A DNA stretch of 44,596 nucleotides, from NCBI RefSeq assembly GCF_000711955.1, contig NZ_JONR01000042.1, forward strand, positions 1-44,596. The letters run 5' to 3'. This stretch comes from Nevskia soli DSM 19509. GTDB lineage: Bacteria > Pseudomonadota > Gammaproteobacteria > Nevskiales > Nevskiaceae. The position numbers were made by a program, and so were the translations under genes. Below, piece by piece: positions 6,900 through 14,931 of the stretch; positions within the stretch are counted from its first letter, which is position 1; each line of letters begins with the position of its first letter. The notes under the pieces are model-generated. The model did no database searches, had not been told where the DNA came from, and worked only from the letters and a program-made list of their open reading frames with translations.

Positions 6900-7304
6900 A
6901 TGTCCGCCAAGCGTGAATCCAAGACGCAGCGTCCCTGGCTGCTGTATCTGCTGGAGTGCGCGGGCGACAAGCTGTATATCGGTATCAGCCCGGACCCGGA
7001 GGCGCGCTTCCAGCTGCACCTGCGCGGCACCGGGGCGAAATACACGCGGGCCAATCCGCCGCTGCGCATCCTGGCGGCGCAGGTTTATGCGGATCGCTCG
7101 GCGGCCTCGGCGGCGGAATATGCACTGAAGCAGCTGCGGCGCGATGCCAAGCTGCTGTGGGCGCGCGAGCGGGCCTGGCCGTTGGCGGCGAAGGTCGCGG
7201 CGAAAAAAGCCGTGGCGAAAAAGGCAGTGCGTGCGAAGCGGCCGGCGGCAGGAAAGGCCGCGGCGAAAGCCCCCAAAACTTCAAGCCGCCAGAAGCTGCG
7301 GTAG
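6900..7304 (+). CDS. GIY-YIG nuclease-like protein with Lys/Ala-rich tail
   Basis: A 134-residue protein. Residues 12-82 form a compact GIY-YIG domain of the YhbQ/UPF0213 kind: LLYLLECAGDKLYIGIS with the YIG triad at 26-28, the Arg in EARFQLHLRG that is catalytic in the family, then GAKYTRANPPLRI and a helix with AAEYALKQL. Biological substrates of this small group are poorly defined; DNA binding or cleavage is expected. Residues 95-134 form a histone H1-like basic tail with repeated AKKA/AKKAV units, which would add nonspecific nucleic acid affinity and is not part of the usual domain. Its last 24 bases overlap the 3' end of the convergent dusC gene. Confidence 0.86.
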   Translation: MSAKRESKTQRPWLLYLLECAGDKLYIGISPDPEARFQLHLRGTGAKYTRANPPLRILAAQVYADRSAASAAEYALKQLRRDAKLLWARERAWPLAAKVAAKKAVAKKAVRAKRPAAGKAAAKAPKTSSRQKLR

Positions 7305-8264
7305 CGCGTCCGGGACGGAGATCAGCAGGCGCAGCAGTTCGTCGAGCCTGGCGCAGTCGTTCTCGCGGCGCACGGCGATGAACAGGGCGGCGGCTTCCGG
7401 GTAGCTGCGGCCGAGCCAGTTGAGCCACTGCTTGAGGCGGCCGGGCGCGAAGCGCGGCGGCAGCTTGATCAGCACCTGCCGCCAGAAGTCGCGCAGCAGC
7501 GGCACCACCTGCGCCCAGCTCATCGGCACCACGTCATGCCCGTCGCGCGCCGCTGCGATCTGCAGGGCCAGGTCGGGGCGGGCGATGAGGCCGCGGCCGA
7601 GCATGATGTCGTCGACGCCGCTGACGGCGCGGCAGCGGCGCCAGTCGTCCAGGCTCCAGATTTCGCCGTTGGCGAAGACCGGCACGGCGACCACGTCCTG
7701 GATGCGCGCCACCCATTCCCAGTGCGCTGGCGGCTTGTAGCCGTCGGCCTTGGTGCGGGCATGCACCACGATCTGCGAGGCGCCGCCGTCGGCCAGGGCG
7801 CGGGCACAGTCCAGCGCGTCGTCGGTATGGTCGAAGCCCAGGCGCATCTTGGCGGTGACCGGGATTTCCGCCGGCACCGTGCGGCGCACTTCGCGCACGA
7901 TGGCGTGCAGCAGGCGCGGCTCCTTCAGCAGCACGGCGCCGCCGCGCGAGCGGTTGACGGTCTTGGCCGGGCAACCGAAGTTGAGGTCGATCACCGGTGC
8001 GCCGAGGGTGCAGGCGAGGGCGGCATTGTCGGCCAGGCATGCCGGGTCCGAGCCGAGCAGCTGCACCCGCATCGGCGTGCCGGCGCGGGTGCGGGCGCCG
8101 CCGGCCAGTTCCGGCGCGAGCTTGTTGAAGTAGGCCGGCGGCAGCAGGGTGTCGTTGACGCGCACGAATTCGGTGACGCACCAGTCGACGCCGCCGACGC
8201 GGGTCAGCACGTCGCGCAGGATCTCGTCGACCAGGCCTTCCATCGGTGCGAGTGCGATCTGCAT
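7281..8264 (-). CDS. dusC: tRNA-dihydrouridine(16) synthase DusC
   Basis: A flavin enzyme making dihydrouridine at tRNA position 16. It is 327 residues, close to family length. Motifs in order: LAPMEGLVD, the CVTEFVRV segment, VQLLGSDP, DLNFGCPAKTVNRSRGGAVL with catalytic Cys98, AKMRLGFDHTDDA, VHARTKADGYKPPAHWEW, FANGEI and DDIMLGRGLIARPDLA for FMN phosphate. The C-terminal helical domain contains RLKQWLNWLGRSYPEA, typical of DusC. MEGLVD instead of MAGVTD and the NRSRGG stretch separate it from the DusB copy 4.6 kb away. Its 3' end overlaps the convergent GIY-YIG gene by 24 bases. The 202-base divergent spacer to the next gene shows no clear motif. Confidence 0.94.
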   Translation of the reverse strand: MQIALAPMEGLVDEILRDVLTRVGGVDWCVTEFVRVNDTLLPPAYFNKLAPELAGGARTRAGTPMRVQLLGSDPACLADNAALACTLGAPVIDLNFGCPAKTVNRSRGGAVLLKEPRLLHAIVREVRRTVPAEIPVTAKMRLGFDHTDDALDCARALADGGASQIVVHARTKADGYKPPAHWEWVARIQDVVAVPVFANGEIWSLDDWRRCRAVSGVDDIMLGRGLIARPDLALQIAAARDGHDVVPMSWAQVVPLLRDFWRQVLIKLPPRFAPGRLKQWLNWLGRSYPEAAALFIAVRRENDCARLDELLRLLISVPDALPQLLAA

Positions 8265-8466
8265 GGGCGTTTCAACAGGGGTAGAGGCCCATTTTAAGGG
8301 TTTCGCGGCGGGGGCATATTCATGCCCCTCATTCCGGCTTGCCGGCGCGGCGGCGGGGCGGACGGTTCACTGTGTGATAATCGTAAGGCGGGCGAGGGGC
8401 GGCCGGTGGCAAGCTGGCGGCCCCGCGCATCACGATAGCCTCACCATTTCAGGGAACGAAGCCGAA

Positions 8467-9873
8467 GTGACCGAACCGAACGAGAACAAGCCCAGGATGG
8501 ACTTGCCCGGCCTGAGCCTGCTGCGGAAGATTCCGCCGATTCCGCGCATTTCCTGGCGCGACCTTGCCGTCACGCTGGGGCCGGTGTTGCTGCTGAGCGT
8601 GGCCGCGATCCTGCTGGCGCTGCATTTCGTGCGCCCCGCGCCGCCGAGCAGCCTGACCATCAGCGCCGGGCCGGCCGGCAGCCGCTTCCAGACGGTGGCG
8701 GAGAGCTACCGCAAGATCCTGGCGGCCAGCGGCATCAATCTGGTGATCAAGCCGTCCAAGGGCTCGCTGGAAAACCTGGAGCAGCTGATCAATCCCGATT
8801 CGGGGGTGGATGTCGCCTTCGTGCAGAGCGGCCTCACCGTCGATGGCGATACCAGCGACCTGGTTTCCCTGGGCGGCGTGTTCTACCAGCCGCTGACGGT
8901 GTTCTACCGCGGCCCGAAGCCGTTGACGCTGCTGTCGGAGCTGGAGGGCAAGCGCATCGCCATCGGTTCCGAGGGCAGCGGCACCCGTACGCTGGCGCTG
9001 GCCATGCTCAAGGCCAACGGCATCGATGCGAAGGGCAAGACCAAGCTGCTCGACCTCGAAGGCGAGCCGGCGGTGAAGGCGCTGGATGCGCGCCACGTCG
9101 ATGCCATCTTCCTCTCCGGCGACTCGGCCTCGACCGGCAGCATCCGCCAGATGCTGCATACCGATGGGGTGCGCCTGTTCGATTTTCCGCAGGCCGACGC
9201 CTACGTGCGGCGCTTTCCCTACCTGAGCAAGCTGTCCCTGCCGCCGGGCTCGTTCGACCTGGGCGACAACCTGCCGTCGGCGCCCATCTCCATGCTGGCG
9301 CCGACGGTGGAACTGGTGGCGCGCTCGGACCTGCACCCGGCGCTGTCGGACCTGCTGATCGACGCGGCGCAGAAGGTGAACGGCAAGGCGTCGCTGCTGC
9401 AGAGCGCGGGCGAGTTTCCCTCGGCCCTGCACCACGAGTTCCCGCTCAGCGACGATGCGGCCCGCTACTACAAGTCGGGCAAGAGCTTCGCCTACCGCTT
9501 CCTGCCGTTCTGGCTGGCCAGCCTGCTCGATCGCGCCATCGCGGTGCTGGTGCCGATCATCGTGGTGCTGGTGCCGGGCCTGCGCATCGTGCCGGCGCTC
9601 TACGGCTGGCGCATCAACAACCGCATCTACCGCCGCTACGGTGAGCTGATGGCGCTGGAGCGCGCGGTGCTGGAGCCGATGTCCGACGAGGAGAAGGAAG
9701 CGCTGGTGGCGCGCCTGGGCGAGATCGAGAAAGGCATCATCGGCACCAAGATGCCGGGCGCCTACGCCAACCAGATTTACGTGCTGCGCCAGCACATCAA
9801 GTTCGTGCGCGACCAGCTGACCGCAAGCGGTACGGTGGAAGCGCCCAGCCATCCACCGCCTAACCCGATCTGA
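8467..9873 (+). CDS. Membrane-anchored TAXI-type TRAP solute-binding protein
   Basis: A 468-residue protein. The GTG at 8467 with AGGGAA upstream is the preferred start; ATG 8497 is an alternative. An N-terminal membrane helix (about residues 38-60, LGPVLLLSVAAILLALHFV) is followed by a periplasmic binding domain beginning LTISAGPAGSRFQTVAESYR, with GSLENLEQL, VDVAFVQSG, KRIAIGSEGSGTRTLA and VDAIFLSGD, as in TAXI-family TRAP binding proteins. Unlike ordinary secreted TAXI proteins it has a second hydrophobic region (about 345-380, AIAVLVPIIVVLVPGLRIV) and a cytoplasmic tail of about 90 residues with a predicted helix pair. No TRAP permease genes lie nearby, so a sensory or accessory role rather than transport is possible. 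The ligand cannot be inferred. Confidence 0.86.
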   Translation: MTEPNENKPRMDLPGLSLLRKIPPIPRISWRDLAVTLGPVLLLSVAAILLALHFVRPAPPSSLTISAGPAGSRFQTVAESYRKILAASGINLVIKPSKGSLENLEQLINPDSGVDVAFVQSGLTVDGDTSDLVSLGGVFYQPLTVFYRGPKPLTLLSELEGKRIAIGSEGSGTRTLALAMLKANGIDAKGKTKLLDLEGEPAVKALDARHVDAIFLSGDSASTGSIRQMLHTDGVRLFDFPQADAYVRRFPYLSKLSLPPGSFDLGDNLPSAPISMLAPTVELVARSDLHPALSDLLIDAAQKVNGKASLLQSAGEFPSALHHEFPLSDDAARYYKSGKSFAYRFLPFWLASLLDRAIAVLVPIIVVLVPGLRIVPALYGWRINNRIYRRYGELMALERAVLEPMSDEEKEALVARLGEIEKGIIGTKMPGAYANQIYVLRQHIKFVRDQLTASGTVEAPSHPPPNPI

Positions 9874-10017
9874 TTGGACCTGGGCAACAAGGCAAGCACA
9901 TCGTGTTTTTGTGACGCGAGGTTGACGATCGCCGCGGCGAGTTATCATGAAGTCTCATCGCGGGCGGTTGCCGCAAGGTCACATGCCTGTTGGGGCTGTC
10001 AGCTAGGGAGTTTCCGA

Positions 10018-10746
10018 ATGCTCGTCAGGGTTGCGATTGCGGCCAGATTGGTCGTGTCTTGCGCACTGTGCTTCGCACTTTCCGCCTGCGCACATGCGCC
10101 GCCCAGTGCGCCGAAGCCGCCGAACCCTTTGCAGGATGTGGCGACGGTTACGCTGGATCCATATATCAACCCCGGACGACCGTTTTTCGAATCGGCCAGT
10201 GATCGCTGGGCCATGGCGGCGGACCTGGCCTTGACTCCGCCGGGGCTCAGGCCATCCGAGGCGGCGAGATACTCTCAGGGCAGCCCGCCGACGTTTCGAT
10301 CGATGCTGGAGGCGCATCAGATCGATGTCAACGCCATACTCGCTGCGCAGATACGCAGTGCATTGGCCGCCCAGACACGTTTTCGGGTGGTCGATAGCGA
10401 CGCGGACGCCTCGTTGCAGATAACGATGCAAAGCTATGGGCTCGGGGTACGTACCGGATTCTCGGACAAGATGAGTGCGTGGCTACGATTCGAGGTCACG
10501 CTGACCGACAGAAACGGGCGCCTTCTTTACAAGGAGGACTTCAACGAGAGAAATACGGAGGCGACCCGATACACCCCGGATGAATTTGTCGCTGACCCTG
10601 AGCGCATCAGGGCCGCGTTCACCGACGCGGCAGCAGTGGTGGCGGGCATGTTGAAGGATTCAGTGATCGACTTTTCCCAGGACCCTGAGGCGAGGGTTCC
10701 CGAGTCTCCCAAGAACGCAGTGATCTTGAAATCCGCCGGCAAGTAG
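10018..10746 (+). CDS. Putative lipoprotein, unknown
   Basis: A 242-residue protein. ATG 10018 has AGGGAG seven bases upstream and opens a lipoprotein signal with lipobox LSAC and Cys24, so the longer upstream frame is rejected. The mature part has a Pro-rich linker, then VATVTLDPYINPG, AAQTRFRVVDSDADASLQI and VTLTDRNGRLLYKEDFNE. The two-strand pattern around DASLQITMQSYGL recalls lipoproteins that help build outer-membrane complexes, but no family name is safe. It ends with a charged unstructured tail. It follows the TAXI-like gene by 144 bases on the same strand and may have its own promoter. Codon use is less GC-biased than neighbours. Confidence 0.8.
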   Translation: MLVRVAIAARLVVSCALCFALSACAHAPPSAPKPPNPLQDVATVTLDPYINPGRPFFESASDRWAMAADLALTPPGLRPSEAARYSQGSPPTFRSMLEAHQIDVNAILAAQIRSALAAQTRFRVVDSDADASLQITMQSYGLGVRTGFSDKMSAWLRFEVTLTDRNGRLLYKEDFNERNTEATRYTPDEFVADPERIRAAFTDAAAVVAGMLKDSVIDFSQDPEARVPESPKNAVILKSAGK

Positions 10747-10886
10747 GAATAGCAGGTAGCCCGGGGACGGCGACAGTCAACGCGGCCGATGTGAAGCATC
10801 GTGGCGATGCGGACGGAACTCGAGCGCTGCGGCTTTCTGCCGGGATGGATTGCGCAGGGCAGGGCCTGGGACTGATCAGATATTCC

Positions 10887-11441
10887 TTAAAGGGCGCTGC
10901 TGCCGCCAGCGCCGGCCCGGTCCGCCGGGGTGCCGGGCGGGGAGACGAAGGCGGTGCCCGTGGGCATGGGACCGCCGCGTACCACGCCGATGAACATGGG
11001 CACCTCGATGATGAAGGTGGCCAGCACGCCGGCGGCGGTGAGGGCCTGGGCAACCCAGGTGGCGAGCAGGCCCCACGGCGGCACCAATGCCAGGAAGGCG
11101 ACAAACAGAACGCTGGAGGCGAAGCCGCCGAGGGACATGGAGACGAACTGGGCGCGGCTGTTGCGCACATTGTCGAAGCGGAACAGGAACGGGGTTTCGG
11201 TCACGCTGGCGGGCAGGACGAAGGTGCCGCCGGCGATCCAGGCGCCGATCAGGTGCCCCCACTCGTGCAGCAGGTAGCCGACGAAGACGGTGAGCAGGCC
11301 GGTGGCGATGTGCGCCGCCGCCTGCAGCAGGCCATGCGGCTTGCCCAGGTTGAGGGTGTAAGCCCACAGCGCCAGCGTCAGCGCGATGATCAGGCTGTCG
11401 CGCAACACGAAGGCGAAGAAACGGTTCCATTGCTTGTGCAT
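10887..11441 (-). CDS. Small membrane protein with HEXXH motif (M50-like)
   Basis: A 184-residue protein with four to five hydrophobic segments. Within the second, VGYLLHEWGHLIGAW contains HEWGH (His59, Glu60, His63), the zinc-binding HEXXH motif placed inside a membrane helix as in site-2 (M50) proteases. The third ligand motif usual for M50 (an NxxPxxxxDG-like stretch) is not seen, and no PDZ domain is present, so it may be a minimal or degenerate member. Later segments LGGFASSVLFVAFLALVPP and ATFIIEVPMFIGVV complete the membrane part. ATG 11441 lies 8 bases after the stop of the upstream DUF1295 gene, so the two are probably one operon. The C-terminus is a flexible Gly/Pro tail. Confidence 0.75.
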   Translation of the reverse strand: MHKQWNRFFAFVLRDSLIIALTLALWAYTLNLGKPHGLLQAAAHIATGLLTVFVGYLLHEWGHLIGAWIAGGTFVLPASVTETPFLFRFDNVRNSRAQFVSMSLGGFASSVLFVAFLALVPPWGLLATWVAQALTAAGVLATFIIEVPMFIGVVRGGPMPTGTAFVSPPGTPADRAGAGGSSAL

Positions 11442-11449
11442 GTCAACTC

Positions 11450-12316
11450 CTAGCTGCGCGGTGGCAGCGGCAGCAGGGCCGATACCTTGCGCATGTGCTC
11501 GCGGTAGGCGGGGCGCCGCTCGACGCTGCGGGTGTCCATCAGGGGAATGCTGGCGAACAGGAACATGGCGCTCATGGCGAGGGCGCCGGGCACGATCCAC
11601 CACCACTGCGCCGGTGCCGCGGCCAGGCCGAACAGCATCAGGCCCCACCAGAAGCTCAGTTCGCCGAAGTAGTTGGGATGGCGCGACCAGGCCCACAGGC
11701 CGCTGGTGATGAAGGTGCCGGGCTGGCGCCTGGCGATGAAGGCGTGCAGTTGCAGGTCGGCGATGGTCTCGATGGCGATGGCGCCGAGGGTGACGACGAA
11801 GGCCAGCGCGTCGAGCCAGTCCGGCGGCGCATCGGGGCGGCTCATCACGGCGTAGACCGGCAGGCAGCCGAGGAACACCTGCACGGTGGGGAACAGGTGG
11901 ATGCCGAACAGGTCGGCCCACACCGCGGCCTTGCCGGCGCGGGCGCGCACGATGGGATAACGCCAGTCCTCGTGGTGCAGGCCGCCCCAGTACACCGACC
12001 AGTTGGTGGTGAGGCGGATCGCCCACAGCCACACCAGCGCCATCACCAGTTGCGCGCGCAGGTGGTGCCCGCTGCCGGGATGGCGCCACATCCAGTACAG
12101 CGCCAGCAGGGGCGGGATCACGCTCCAGTAGGCGTCGTAGAAGCTGGAATTGCGGTAGCGCAGGCTGAAGGCGAAGATCACCAGGGTGGCGGCGATGTCG
12201 GCGGCGAAGGCATCCCAGGCCTGCGGCAGATGCAGTCCGAACAGCACGGCTGCGCCCGCGGCGATGCACAGCGCATAGGCAAGGACAATCGGTGCGAAGT
12301 CCGATCTTGCGGCCAT
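11450..12316 (-). CDS. DUF1295 membrane protein (steroid 5-alpha-reductase-like fold)
   Basis: A 288-residue inner-membrane protein with about seven hydrophobic segments. The C-terminal half carries the DUF1295 signature: FIARRQPGTFITSGLWAWSR followed by HPNYFGE and, near the end, DTRSVERRPAYREHMRKVS. The HPNY and GE pair is shared with isoprenylcysteine methyltransferases and steroid 5-alpha reductases, where this region binds the cofactor (SAM or NADPH). The substrate of DUF1295 proteins is generally unknown. The start at 12316 is supported by GGAGGGGG just upstream. It is co-oriented with, and 8 bases before, the HEXXH membrane protein gene. A lipid or quinone-like substrate would fit but cannot be shown. 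Confidence 0.86.
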   Translation of the reverse strand: MAARSDFAPIVLAYALCIAAGAAVLFGLHLPQAWDAFAADIAATLVIFAFSLRYRNSSFYDAYWSVIPPLLALYWMWRHPGSGHHLRAQLVMALVWLWAIRLTTNWSVYWGGLHHEDWRYPIVRARAGKAAVWADLFGIHLFPTVQVFLGCLPVYAVMSRPDAPPDWLDALAFVVTLGAIAIETIADLQLHAFIARRQPGTFITSGLWAWSRHPNYFGELSFWWGLMLFGLAAAPAQWWWIVPGALAMSAMFLFASIPLMDTRSVERRPAYREHMRKVSALLPLPPRS

Positions 12317-12456
12317 CCATCCCCCTCCAGGCTGTGTGGCGCGTGGTTATGGCGCCACTATGCCGCCCTGGCCGAGGGATGGGCCTCATCTGAGTGGATG
12401 AGGGTTGCTTGTCCTGTATTTATGAAAGAACCGCTGCCGCTGTTCCTGTTGCGCCC

Positions 12457-13125
12457 TCAACTCCGGGCCAGGGCGACGATGTCGCGGCTTTCCAGGATGG
12501 ACTTGGGCGCGCCGCGCTTGGCCGCGACGAGCATGGCCCGGCCGACCGTTTCGGTGGTGGTGACGAGGTTGGGGAAGGCCCGGCGCAACAAGGTCAGCAG
12601 CGGCCCGAGCAGGCTGTAGAAGAACTGGTATGAGGGGGTCTTGGAGCGGATACCGTGCAGCGGCTCGATGGCCCCGGGGCGGAACATGTAGGCGGCCTTG
12701 AAAGGCAGGCGCAGCAGGGCGTTCTCGGTACGGCCCTTGACCCGCGCCCACATGCTGCGGCCCTGCTCGCTGCTGTCGGTACCGGCGCCGGAGACGTAGA
12801 TGAAGGTCATCTGCGGGTTGAGCCGCGCCAGCGTTTGCGCCGCGGCCAGGGTGTAGTCGCAGGTGATGCGGGCGTAAGCGTCTTCCTTCATGCCGGCGGA
12901 GGAGACGCCGAGGCAGAAGAAGCAGGCGTCGAAGCCGGACAGATCGGCTTCGAGCGAGGCGTATTCCATCAGGTCCGCATGCACGACCTGGCGCAGCTTG
13001 GGATGACGGTTGCCGCTGGCGCTGCGGCCGATGGCGGCCACGGATTGCACCTCGGGATCGAGCAGGCATTCGCGCAGCACGCCCTGGCCGACCATGCCGG
13101 TGGCGCCGAAGAGGAGGATGTTCAT
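12457..13125 (-). CDS. Atypical SDR-family NAD(P)-binding oxidoreductase
   Basis: A 222-residue Rossmann-fold protein. The nucleotide-binding loop is GATGMVGQG (residues 7-15), followed by LLDPEVQSVAAIGR and a DACFFCLGVSSAGM strand. The usual catalytic YxxxK is replaced by WARVK within GRSMWARVKGRTENALL, so the Tyr is a Trp while Lys is kept. This is the pattern of bacterial relatives of the NAD-dependent epimerase-like group rather than classical dehydrogenases, and catalysis is uncertain. FRPGAIEPLHG and the C-terminal helices complete the fold. It lies 48 bases after the end of the eight-gene TldD-MoxR block and could be read through from it, or have its own promoter in that gap. Confidence 0.86.
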   Translation of the reverse strand: MNILLFGATGMVGQGVLRECLLDPEVQSVAAIGRSASGNRHPKLRQVVHADLMEYASLEADLSGFDACFFCLGVSSAGMKEDAYARITCDYTLAAAQTLARLNPQMTFIYVSGAGTDSSEQGRSMWARVKGRTENALLRLPFKAAYMFRPGAIEPLHGIRSKTPSYQFFYSLLGPLLTLLRRAFPNLVTTTETVGRAMLVAAKRGAPKSILESRDIVALARS

Positions 13126-13173
13126 GCCTGGATTCCTTGCTTACTGGATTGCCGATAGGCCAGTCTGCGCCGG

Positions 13174-14931
13174 TCAGCTGCGCGGAGACATCCCGTGGCC
13201 GCGAGTGATGATCCAGTTGCTGCGTTCCGACCACCATGCTGCGCTGGCCAGGAGCAACCAGGCGAGCAGGAACGGCCAGCGGGGTAGCGGGACCGCGTGC
13301 GGCGCGGCCGGTGACGGTTCGGTCGCGTGATCCTGAACCAGCCACTGCGTTGCCTGCCGGTCGCGCGCCGCGCGCAGGGCGGCGCCGTCATCGGCGGCGC
13401 GGATGTAGAAGGGCCAGCTGGCGCCCGCGCTTTGCAGGACGTGCCAGCCGGACTGGGCCGGCCAGTAGGCGGCGCAGTGTCCGGCATCGATGCTCAGCGC
13501 TACCGGTTCGCCGACACCGGGGGCGCGCACGGTGGCGGCGTCACCCAGTCCACACAGCACGGCGCGTTCGCCGGCCCAGGACTGTTGCGGCAGCTCGGGG
13601 CCGGGTGGTGGTGGCGCGTGCGGGCGCGCCAGTGGTGAAAGCAGGCTGGCCCACAAGGTGCCGTAGCGCGCCGGTTCGCCGATGAGTTGCAGGCGATAGC
13701 TGTCCACCAGGCGCAGGAGGCCGATACGGCCATGGCCGAGGGAGCGCTGCCAGGCTAGGACTTCGCCGTCGTCGGCGGAGAGCAGGGCCGCGGCATCGGG
13801 CGCGTCCACGGTGACCGGTGCTTCGGTGAAGGTCTGGCGTTCGTGCAGGCCCAGGCTGTGGTCGATTACGACGTCGTTGGGCATGTCATGCGGGGCCGCC
13901 GCGGCGGCGACCTTGTAGCCGAACGCGGCCCAGTCGGCGGCGGTGGCCTCGGCGGGCGGCACGTCGGCGCGCAACAGCAGGCCCAGGCCTTGTTCCACGG
14001 CGTTGCGCACGGCGGTTTTCTGCGCGGGCGGCAGCAGCTCCCAGGCGCGGGCGTCGATCAGCAGCAGGTCGGCGGCGGCCAGGCGTTCCGGGGTCAGCTC
14101 GATCTGGCCTTGATGGACCGCGACGTTCTGCGTCAGGCCGGTACTGACGCCGAGGTCGAAGCCGGCATCGGCGGCCCAGCGCTGCCAGTACTTGCCTTCG
14201 GCGCCGGGTGCGCCCTCCAGCGTCAGCAGCGACAGTTTCGTACCACCGCGTACCAGGATCGGGATGGAGGTGATTTCCTCGGGCTGGCCGGCCTTGATCA
14301 GGTGCAGCTCGAAGCGCGCCGCGCCTTCGCCGCGGACGGCGGCGGAAACGCTGAAGCTGCCCTGGGCGTCGGGCAGGGCGGTATCCACCACCGCGCCGGC
14401 GGGGTCATGCAATTCCAGACGCGCGCCCTGTGTCGCCATGCGTCCGCTGGCGGTCCATTGCTGGCCGAGGGGTATCGTGGCCGGCGCATGCAGTTCGATC
14501 ACGCCCTGCTGCGGCGCCGGGTCGAAGCGCAGGTCCATCTGCGCGGCGGCGGGCTGATCGCGCGGCGGCAGGCCGGTGCCGGTCACAGCGAGTTCGCGCA
14601 GTTGGGGGTGCAGGGGCAGGGCGGTGGCGAGGTCGGGGACACGTTCGGCGCCTTGCACCTGCGGCGCACCCGGCAGGGCGGCGCGCATTTCGCCGAAGGG
14701 CAGGGCGTGCAATTGCTGCGGTGTGGTGCCCGGCGTGACGAGGTGCAGCACGTCGCCGCGGCCGTGCAGTGCCGGCGGGAACAGTGCGCCATAGAGCAGC
14801 GCCGCGAGCGGGACTTGCGCCCAGGTGCGCGGACGCCGCCAGCCCCCGTTGCGTGCGCTGGCCCAGGTGCCAGCGAAGGCGCCGAGCGCGAGCAGGGCGG
14901 CGCAGTACAGGGGCAGGGATGTGGCGCTCAC
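13174..14931 (-). CDS. Large membrane-anchored protein with central amidotransferase-like fold
   Basis: A 585-residue protein at the end of the eight-gene block. The GTG at 14931 overlaps the TGA of the preceding gene (GTGA), which fixes the start better than the longer frame. Two membrane helices occupy the N-terminus (LPLYCAALLALGAFAGTW and VPLAALLYGALF) and one the C-terminus (WPFLLAWLLLASAAWW). Between them is a periplasmic region: a beta-rich part (about 150-260), then TKLSLLTLEGAPGAEGKYW and AADLLLIDARAWELLPPAQK, which resemble the class I glutamine-amidotransferase-like fold seen in membrane proteins of MoxR/BatA gene clusters, without a visible catalytic Cys. Its role is unknown; tight coupling suggests a subunit of a MoxR-dependent envelope complex. 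Confidence 0.82.
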   Translation of the reverse strand: MSATSLPLYCAALLALGAFAGTWASARNGGWRRPRTWAQVPLAALLYGALFPPALHGRGDVLHLVTPGTTPQQLHALPFGEMRAALPGAPQVQGAERVPDLATALPLHPQLRELAVTGTGLPPRDQPAAAQMDLRFDPAPQQGVIELHAPATIPLGQQWTASGRMATQGARLELHDPAGAVVDTALPDAQGSFSVSAAVRGEGAARFELHLIKAGQPEEITSIPILVRGGTKLSLLTLEGAPGAEGKYWQRWAADAGFDLGVSTGLTQNVAVHQGQIELTPERLAAADLLLIDARAWELLPPAQKTAVRNAVEQGLGLLLRADVPPAEATAADWAAFGYKVAAAAAPHDMPNDVVIDHSLGLHERQTFTEAPVTVDAPDAAALLSADDGEVLAWQRSLGHGRIGLLRLVDSYRLQLIGEPARYGTLWASLLSPLARPHAPPPPGPELPQQSWAGERAVLCGLGDAATVRAPGVGEPVALSIDAGHCAAYWPAQSGWHVLQSAGASWPFYIRAADDGAALRAARDRQATQWLVQDHATEPSPAAPHAVPLPRWPFLLAWLLLASAAWWSERSNWIITRGHGMSPRS

